From positions 1 through 64,000 of the forward strand of contig JAEWHE010000042.1 in the NCBI GenBank assembly GCA_023387965.1: a DNA stretch of 64,000 nucleotides, given 5' to 3'. Of this stretch, positions 59,864-64,000 are shown piece after piece; position 1 is the first letter of the stretch, and each line of letters starts with the position of its first letter. The DNA comes from Bacteroidota bacterium. GTDB taxonomy: Bacteria > Bacteroidota > Bacteroidia > Flavobacteriales > Flavobacteriaceae. The translations under genes and the position numbers were made by a program. The notes under the pieces are model-generated. The model did no database searches. It was not told the origin of the DNA and was given only the letters and a program-made list of their open reading frames with translations.

Positions 59864-60838
59864 TTATTTAAAAAAAGAATCTACAAATTCATATTTATTG
59901 AATACTTGCAAGTCGTCAATACCTTCTCCTACTCCAATGTATTTCACTGGAATTTGAAACTGATCAGAAATTCCGATTACGACGCCACCTTTTGCGGTTC
60001 CGTCGAGTTTGGTAACGGCTAAAGCAGAAACTTCGGTTGCGGCGGTAAATTGTTTGGCTTGTTCAAAAGCGTTTTGTCCGGTTGAACCGTCGAGCACTAA
60101 AAGTACGTCGTGTGGTGCATCGGTAATTACTTTTTGCATCACGCGTTTCACTTTAGTCAATTCGTTCATTAAATTTACTTTGTTGTGCAAACGTCCTGCG
60201 GTGTCGATAATCACAACATCGGCATCTTGAGAAACGGCAGATTGTAAGGTATCAAACGCAACGGATGCAGGATCGCTTCCCATTTGTTGTTTTACGATTG
60301 GTACGCCAACTCTGTCAGCCCAAATTTGCAATTGGTCGATTGCTGCGGCACGAAAGGTATCAGCGGCTCCAAGAACTACTTTTAATCCGGCTTTGTTGAA
60401 TTGATGCGCCAATTTCCCGATTGTGGTGGTTTTTCCTACGCCGTTTACACCAACAACCATAATTACGTATGGTTTTTTGTTTTCGGGAATTTCGAATTGT
60501 GTGGCTTCGCCGGTATTGGTTTCAGAAAGTAATCCTGCGATTTCTTCGCGAAGGATTTGGTTGAGTTCATCGGTTCCTAAATATTTATCGGCGGCAACGC
60601 GTGCTTCTATTCTTTCGATGATTTTGAGTGTGGTGTTCACGCCAACGTCTGAGGCAACGAGGATTTCTTCGAGGTTGTCGAGTACTTCGTCGTCCACTTT
60701 TGATTTTCCGGCAACGGCTTTGGTGAGTTTTGAAAAGAAGGAGGTTTTAGATTTTTCTAATCCTTTGTCGAGTGATTGCTTGTCTTGCTCGCTGATTTCC
60801 TTTTTTTCTGACGAAAATAGTTTCTTAAAAAAGCTCAT
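59864..60838 (-). CDS. ftsY: Signal recognition particle receptor FtsY
   Basis: A 324-residue SRP GTPase that docks ribosome-SRP complexes at the inner membrane. It has a short N-terminal charged region, the N helical bundle (about 30-115), G1 GVNGVGKTTT (residues 130-138), DTFRAAAIDQLQIW, DTAGRLHNKVNL, TKLDGTAKGG and the closing GVGEGIDDLQVFNKYEFV. The acidic N-terminal domain of E. coli FtsY is lacking, as usual in this phylum. It appears to begin the minus-strand operon that runs down to the PepSY-TM gene. Confidence 0.97.
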   Translation of the reverse strand: MSFFKKLFSSEKKEISEQDKQSLDKGLEKSKTSFFSKLTKAVAGKSKVDDEVLDNLEEILVASDVGVNTTLKIIERIEARVAADKYLGTDELNQILREEIAGLLSETNTGEATQFEIPENKKPYVIMVVGVNGVGKTTTIGKLAHQFNKAGLKVVLGAADTFRAAAIDQLQIWADRVGVPIVKQQMGSDPASVAFDTLQSAVSQDADVVIIDTAGRLHNKVNLMNELTKVKRVMQKVITDAPHDVLLVLDGSTGQNAFEQAKQFTAATEVSALAVTKLDGTAKGGVVIGISDQFQIPVKYIGVGEGIDDLQVFNKYEFVDSFFK

Positions 60839-60931
60839 TTTTAATGGATGTTAGGTATTTCCGATTGATTGGTGTTTCGATTTTTGACAATCTTGGTTCT
60901 GAAAGTTTAAAGAAGGCGAAGGCGTTTTCAT

Positions 60932-61021
60932 TTAGCCCCGGTTGTAGCGGAAATCCTTTTTATTAATTGACTCGGATTAAATCCGGGGCAATTGATAAAA
61001 AGATTGTAGCGGAAAACGGGA
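60932..61021. repeat. Intergenic repeat element, copy C
   Basis: Opens TAGCCCCGGTTGTAGCGGAAATCC and closes TTGTAGCGGAAAACGGG, with GTAGCGGAAA in both ends and TCCGGGGC in the middle. It shares its ends with copies A and B. It lies between the DUF4295 terminator and ftsY, so it is in the leader of ftsY. Confidence 0.75.
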
Positions 61022-61078
61022 ATTGCGTTTAAAAAATGCCTGATGATGGGCTTCTAAAAATTTTACGACAAATATAAA

Positions 61079-61114
61079 AATAAAAAAGCTACTTCCGTAT
61101 GAAAGTAGCTTTTT
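61079..61114 (-). terminator. Intrinsic terminator after the rpmB-rpmG-DUF4295 operon
   Basis: Minus strand AAGCTACTT/AAGTAGCTT stem with an eight-base loop followed by six T. It is 20 bases past the DUF4295 stop. Confidence 0.9.
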
Positions 61115-61133
61115 GATATGCTGTGTTTGTGAA

Positions 61134-61286
61134 TTATTTCTTTTTTAAGAAATCGTCAACAAGTTCTGGAGCCATAACGCTTTCTACGAAAGTGTAAGCA
61201 CCAGTTTTAGGAGATTTTACCATTTTGATGGCTTTTGTTAATCTCTTTGAAGCGGTTTGTAGGGTTGCTACGGTTTTCTTTGCCAT
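61134..61286 (-). CDS. DUF4295 small basic protein
   Basis: A 50-residue basic protein from ATG at 61286 to TAA at 61134. It begins MAKKTVATLQTASKRLTKAIKM and continues with SPKTGAYTFVESVM and DDFLKKK. The sequence matches my recollection of DUF4295, which is found in Bacteroidota directly after rpmB and rpmG. The context here is exactly that (45 bases after rpmG). Size and charge suggest a ribosome-associated protein, but that is inference. It closes this three-gene operon. Confidence 0.88.
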   Translation of the reverse strand: MAKKTVATLQTASKRLTKAIKMVKSPKTGAYTFVESVMAPELVDDFLKKK

Positions 61287-61331
61287 GGTTCAAATAAGTT
61301 TATGAAATTTTTAGTGAATAAAAATTCCTTA

Positions 61332-61514
61332 TTATTTAATTTCTTTGTGAACAGTTACTTTTTTAAGGATTGGATTGAATTTTTTGATTTCTAATCTATC
61401 CGGAGTATTTTTTTTGTTCTTTGTTGTAATGTATCTTGATGTACCTGGTTGACCACTAGTTTTGTGCTCTGTACACTCTAAAATCACTTGGATTCTGTTA
61501 CCTTTCTTTGCCAT
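61332..61514 (-). CDS. rpmG: 50S ribosomal protein L33
   Basis: A 60-residue basic protein, [18 protein letters not shown] ... [23 protein letters not shown], the L33 pattern. The zinc-type cysteines are mostly lost (a single Cys14), so this is a C-minus form. It is the middle gene between rpmB (26 bases upstream) and the DUF4295 gene. Confidence 0.97.
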   Translation of the reverse strand: MAKKGNRIQVILECTEHKTSGQPGTSRYITTKNKKNTPDRLEIKKFNPILKKVTVHKEIK

Positions 61515-61540
61515 CTTGCTATATATTTATTAGGAAGGAA

Positions 61541-61777
61541 TTATTTGATAAATCCTTTTGCTTTAGCTTCTTTCAAAACTGCAGCGATTCCATTTTTATT
61601 GATAGTTTTTATTGTAGATGCAGCTACTCTAAGAGAGATCCATCTGTCTTCTTCCGGAAGATAAAAACGTTTTTTAACTAAGTTTACAGAAAATTTCCTC
61701 TTAGTCTTGTTCATGGCGTGAGAAACGTTGTTTCCTACCATCGCTCTTTTACCTGTAAGGTCACAAACTCTTGACAT
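61541..61777 (-). CDS. rpmB: 50S ribosomal protein L28
   Basis: A 78-residue protein that starts [27 protein letters not shown] and has [16 protein letters not shown], the L28 signature. It heads the rpmB-rpmG-DUF4295 group, 74 bases after cinA. It has one cysteine (C5), so no zinc ribbon. Typical length. Confidence 0.97.
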   Translation of the reverse strand: MSRVCDLTGKRAMVGNNVSHAMNKTKRKFSVNLVKKRFYLPEEDRWISLRVAASTIKTINKNGIAAVLKEAKAKGFIK

Positions 61778-61851
61778 TATGCTTTTCTTTTATCGTTATT
61801 CAAAATCAGGGTGCAAAGAAACAAAAAATAAACCTTTATACAAAATAATTG

Positions 61852-63102
61852 TTAGAGATTTTTTAAAATTTCTTCTTTTAGCATTTCAAGGGCTTTGTTT
61901 GCGGCTCTTTCGATGACTATTTCTCGTTGTTTGCCGAAGTTAAATTCTTTGGAAATTATTTTTTCTGGGGTTGCCATGGCGATGAAAACCGTTCCGACTT
62001 CGGCATCTGAGTCGCCTTTTGTGGGACCTGCGTTTCCGGTGGTGGACAAAGCGTAACTGGATTGGAAAATTTTTTGTGCGCCTTTTGCCATTTCTTCGGC
62101 AACTTCTTTGCTTACAACCGAATGTTTTTCGATACTATTTTCGTTTACACCTAAAACAGAAATTTTACTTTCGGTGGCGTAAGTTACTGCTCCTCCTTTA
62201 AAAAATTGTGACGATCCGGGAATGGCGGTAAATTTTTGAGCTAATAATCCGCCGGTACAACTTTCGGCTACGGCAAGGCTGAGCTTTTTATTGGTTAACA
62301 AAGTTCCGACGCTTTTTTCTAAAGAATCGTTATCGTCATAACCAATGATAATATCGCTAATAATTTGGTTTAAACTTTTAATTTGTTGGTTCAAAGCTTC
62401 GTGAAGTGCCGCTTCATTTTCGCCTCTTGCAGATAGTCTGAGTTTTACTTTTCCTAAACTTGGAAGATATGCGAGTTTAATGAAGTTTGGCAAATTATTT
62501 TCCCAATTTTCGATGCGTTCTGCCACCAAACTTTCGCCTTGACCATAAGTGAGAATATTTTTGTGAACGATAAACGGTCGTTTATATTCCTGAATGATTT
62601 TAGGAACTACTTCGTTTTCCATCAAATATTTCATTTCGTACGGAACTCCTGGAAGCGAAATAAATACGGTGTTTTCATGCTTCATCCACATTCCGGGAGC
62701 CGTTCCGGTTGGGTTATAAAGTACCGTGCATTTTGACGGAACTAACGCTTGATCGATGTTCATTTGCGTGATTGTTCGTTTGTAGAAGCCTTCGATTAAT
62801 TGGGTAACGTGGTCTAAAACTTTTGGGTCCGAAATTAATTGGTCTTGGAAATAATCGCAGAAAGTTTTTTTGGTCACATCATCTTTTGTAGGACCTAAAC
62901 CTCCGGTGACAATCACTAAATCAGTTTGGTTTTGAAGCCGTTGAAAAGTATTTAAAATCACATTTCTATCATCGCTAATGGAAAGCATTTCGGCAACCTC
63001 CACTCCTATTTTATCTAAAGTTTTTGCTATAAAACTCGAATTAGTATCGACAATTTGCCCAATTAAAATTTCGTCGCCAATGGTTACAATGGTTGCTTTC
63101 AA
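61852..63102 (-). CDS. cinA: CinA-family protein (molybdopterin-binding and amidohydrolase domains)
   Basis: A 416-residue protein of the usual two-domain form. The N-terminal COG1058/MoaB-like domain has [17 protein letters not shown] and [15 protein letters not shown]; the [10 protein letters not shown] motif follows. The C-terminal PncC-like domain (about 255-410) has [22 protein letters not shown] and [14 protein letters not shown], the NMN amidohydrolase family. It may recycle NAD breakdown products; the competence link of the name comes from other bacteria. It follows the HPt gene by 16 bases. Confidence 0.95.
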   Translation of the reverse strand: MKATIVTIGDEILIGQIVDTNSSFIAKTLDKIGVEVAEMLSISDDRNVILNTFQRLQNQTDLVIVTGGLGPTKDDVTKKTFCDYFQDQLISDPKVLDHVTQLIEGFYKRTITQMNIDQALVPSKCTVLYNPTGTAPGMWMKHENTVFISLPGVPYEMKYLMENEVVPKIIQEYKRPFIVHKNILTYGQGESLVAERIENWENNLPNFIKLAYLPSLGKVKLRLSARGENEAALHEALNQQIKSLNQIISDIIIGYDDNDSLEKSVGTLLTNKKLSLAVAESCTGGLLAQKFTAIPGSSQFFKGGAVTYATESKISVLGVNENSIEKHSVVSKEVAEEMAKGAQKIFQSSYALSTTGNAGPTKGDSDAEVGTVFIAMATPEKIISKEFNFGKQREIVIERAANKALEMLKEEILKNL

Positions 63103-63118
63103 AACTTAAAATAATCTA

Positions 63119-63463
63119 TTACAAATTAAAATCCTTACTGACTTCTTTAACCGCTTTTTCAATTCTATCTTCGAGGGATTTGTAGGTGTCTTTTATTTCG
63201 CGTTTTTTCCCTTCGCGTTTGGTCCAGCCTTCGATGAGCAAAACTTCTTCGTAGCCTTGTGTCATACCAAGCAAATCTAAAGTAGGTTTTATTTTATGAG
63301 CAAAACTATACGCTAATTTGTAGTCTTTTTCTTTAATTCCTTGCTTTACATTTTTCAGATCTGCAGGAACTTCGCTCACAAATAAATCGATAATGCTTTT
63401 TACGAAATCATCGTCATTTTCCGAAATTTCGTACACTTTTGAAAGGTTGTAATGAATTGCCAT
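63119..63463 (-). CDS. Stand-alone HPt phosphotransfer protein
   Basis: A 114-residue four-helix protein. The HPt motif is YSFAHKIKPTLDLLG with phospho-acceptor H56. The first helices hold EISENDDDFVKSIIDLFVSEVPADL, typical of HPt proteins. It overlaps the FAH gene stop by one base (TAATG), so the two are translationally coupled. No kinase is adjacent; the hybrid kinase at 39643-43137 with its leading receiver is the candidate partner within the window, 20 kb away. Such a link is inference. Confidence 0.85.
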   Translation of the reverse strand: MAIHYNLSKVYEISENDDDFVKSIIDLFVSEVPADLKNVKQGIKEKDYKLAYSFAHKIKPTLDLLGMTQGYEEVLLIEGWTKREGKKREIKDTYKSLEDRIEKAVKEVSKDFNL

Positions 63464-64000
63464 TATTTCACTTGTAATCTAAATAATTTTTTTCCGTTTA
63501 AAAATCCTTCGAGAATATCTTCGGCTTGAACGGCAGCAACGCCTTCCGGAGTTCCTGTAAAAATAATATCGCCTACTTTTAGCGTAAAATATTGCGAAAC
63601 ATACGCAACAATTTCATCTATTTTAAAAAGCATATTTGCCGTATTGCCTTGCTGAACGGTTTTTCCGTTGGTGGTCAGTTCAAATTTAATATTTTCTAAT
63701 GAATCTATCTCTGTTTTTGGCAAAAAATCACCCACAACCGCCGAACCGTCAAATGCTTTGGCTTTTTCCCAAGGCAATCCCTTGTCTTTTAATTTTTTTT
63801 GCAAATCACGAGCGGTAAAATCAATCCCCAATCCGATTTCATCGTAATATTTATGTGCGAATTTTTGGTCAATATATTTTCCCACTTTACTGATTTTAAC
63901 CAAAACTTCTACTTCGTGATGTACATCTTGGCTAAAATCAGGAATATAAAACGGAAAATTTTTCTGCAAAACCGCCGTATCCGGCTTTAAGAAAACAACC
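63463..64000 (-). CDS. Fumarylacetoacetate hydrolase family protein, 5 prime end cut off
   Basis: The window edge removes the N-terminus; about 178 codons remain. The sequence before the edge reads VFLKPDTAVLQKNFPFYIPDF and continues with VHHEVEVLVKISKVGKYI, the FAH metal-binding start, then EIGLGIDFTARDLQKKLKDKGLPWEKAKAFDGSAVVG and VGDIIFTGTPEGVAAV. Full-length members of this YcgM/acylpyruvase-like group are about 200 residues. It hydrolyses C-C bonds of acylpyruvate-type compounds or decarboxylates oxaloacetate. It continues past 64000. Confidence 0.92.
   Translation of the reverse strand, partial: VVFLKPDTAVLQKNFPFYIPDFSQDVHHEVEVLVKISKVGKYIDQKFAHKYYDEIGLGIDFTARDLQKKLKDKGLPWEKAKAFDGSAVVGDFLPKTEIDSLENIKFELTTNGKTVQQGNTANMLFKIDEIVAYVSQYFTLKVGDIIFTGTPEGVAAVQAEDILEGFLNGKKLFRLQVK

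Overview
The window looks like chromosomal DNA of a Flavobacterium-type member of the Bacteroidota. It is AT-rich. It carries a type IX secretion (T9SS) cassette (giant adhesin with a gliding-type C-terminal domain, PorP/SprF, OmpA-like protein), the Bacteroidota-specific DUF4295 gene beside rpmB and rpmG, BshC of bacillithiol synthesis, FadL/OmpP1 and beta-barrel outer-membrane proteins, many lipoproteins, and at least one textbook Bacteroidota promoter (TTG-N19-TAnnTTTG) in front of two tRNA-Glu genes. No phage, IS element, CRISPR array or rRNA was seen. Both window edges cut through something: the left edge lies in a 79-bp duplicated repeat, and the right edge truncates a fumarylacetoacetate hydrolase family gene.

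Layout. 0-10 kb: an MBL-fold hydrolase, a five-PAS cytosolic histidine kinase, hemN with a palindrome upstream, a two-gene putative DNA-repair module (radical SAM plus DUF4130-type protein), two exported proteins and a response regulator. 10-21.5 kb: a phage-CI-like regulator with an apparently inactive S24 domain, divergent from a 2483-residue adhesin (eleven 77-residue repeats) that heads an adhesin-SprF-OmpA operon. 21.6-24.6 kb: a group of small genes of general-stress type (lipoprotein, two-to-four-TM proteins, GSP39-like SDR, hydrophilic peptides) and a SemiSWEET. 24.8-27.7 kb: an AraC regulator, response regulator and CHASE3 kinase. 27.7-33.8 kb: a redox and stress island (two rhodaneses, redoxin, TlpA-like lipoprotein, MarR with three tandem operators, exported YceI, YaaA, Crp/Fnr, pirin, cytosolic YceI). 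33.9-37.7 kb: a membrane protein, two small soluble proteins and TypA/BipA. 37.8-43.5 kb: a four-gene multi-sensor phosphorelay operon. 43.6-51.2 kb: rpsT, two tRNA-Glu, proS, a Gly/Trp/Asn-rich lipoprotein, a FadL-like porin, an M23 peptidase and rimO. 51.2-57 kb: a B12-type radical SAM protein, bshC and ndk, with intergenic repeat elements. 57-64 kb: a minus-strand run with a PepSY-TM protein, a DUF721/DciA-like protein, lipoproteins, a barrel protein, ftsY, DUF4295, rpmG, rpmB, cinA, an HPt protein and a truncated FAH-family gene.

How it works together. Sensing dominates: four PAS or CHASE3 kinases, four free receivers, a hybrid receiver-kinase and a free HPt protein. Surface display (T9SS adhesin, OmpA, FadL, barrel protein) and thiol/oxidative stress defence are the other two themes. 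The most interesting non-genic structure is a family of four related intergenic elements, the tandem TTTGTA-N2-TACAAA sites at the MarR promoter, and palindromes in the regulator/adhesin and hemN upstream regions. Start codons were moved downstream from the longest possible ORF where a conventional start agreed better with signal peptides, promoters or neighbouring genes. All family assignments come from reading the translated sequence without database searches.
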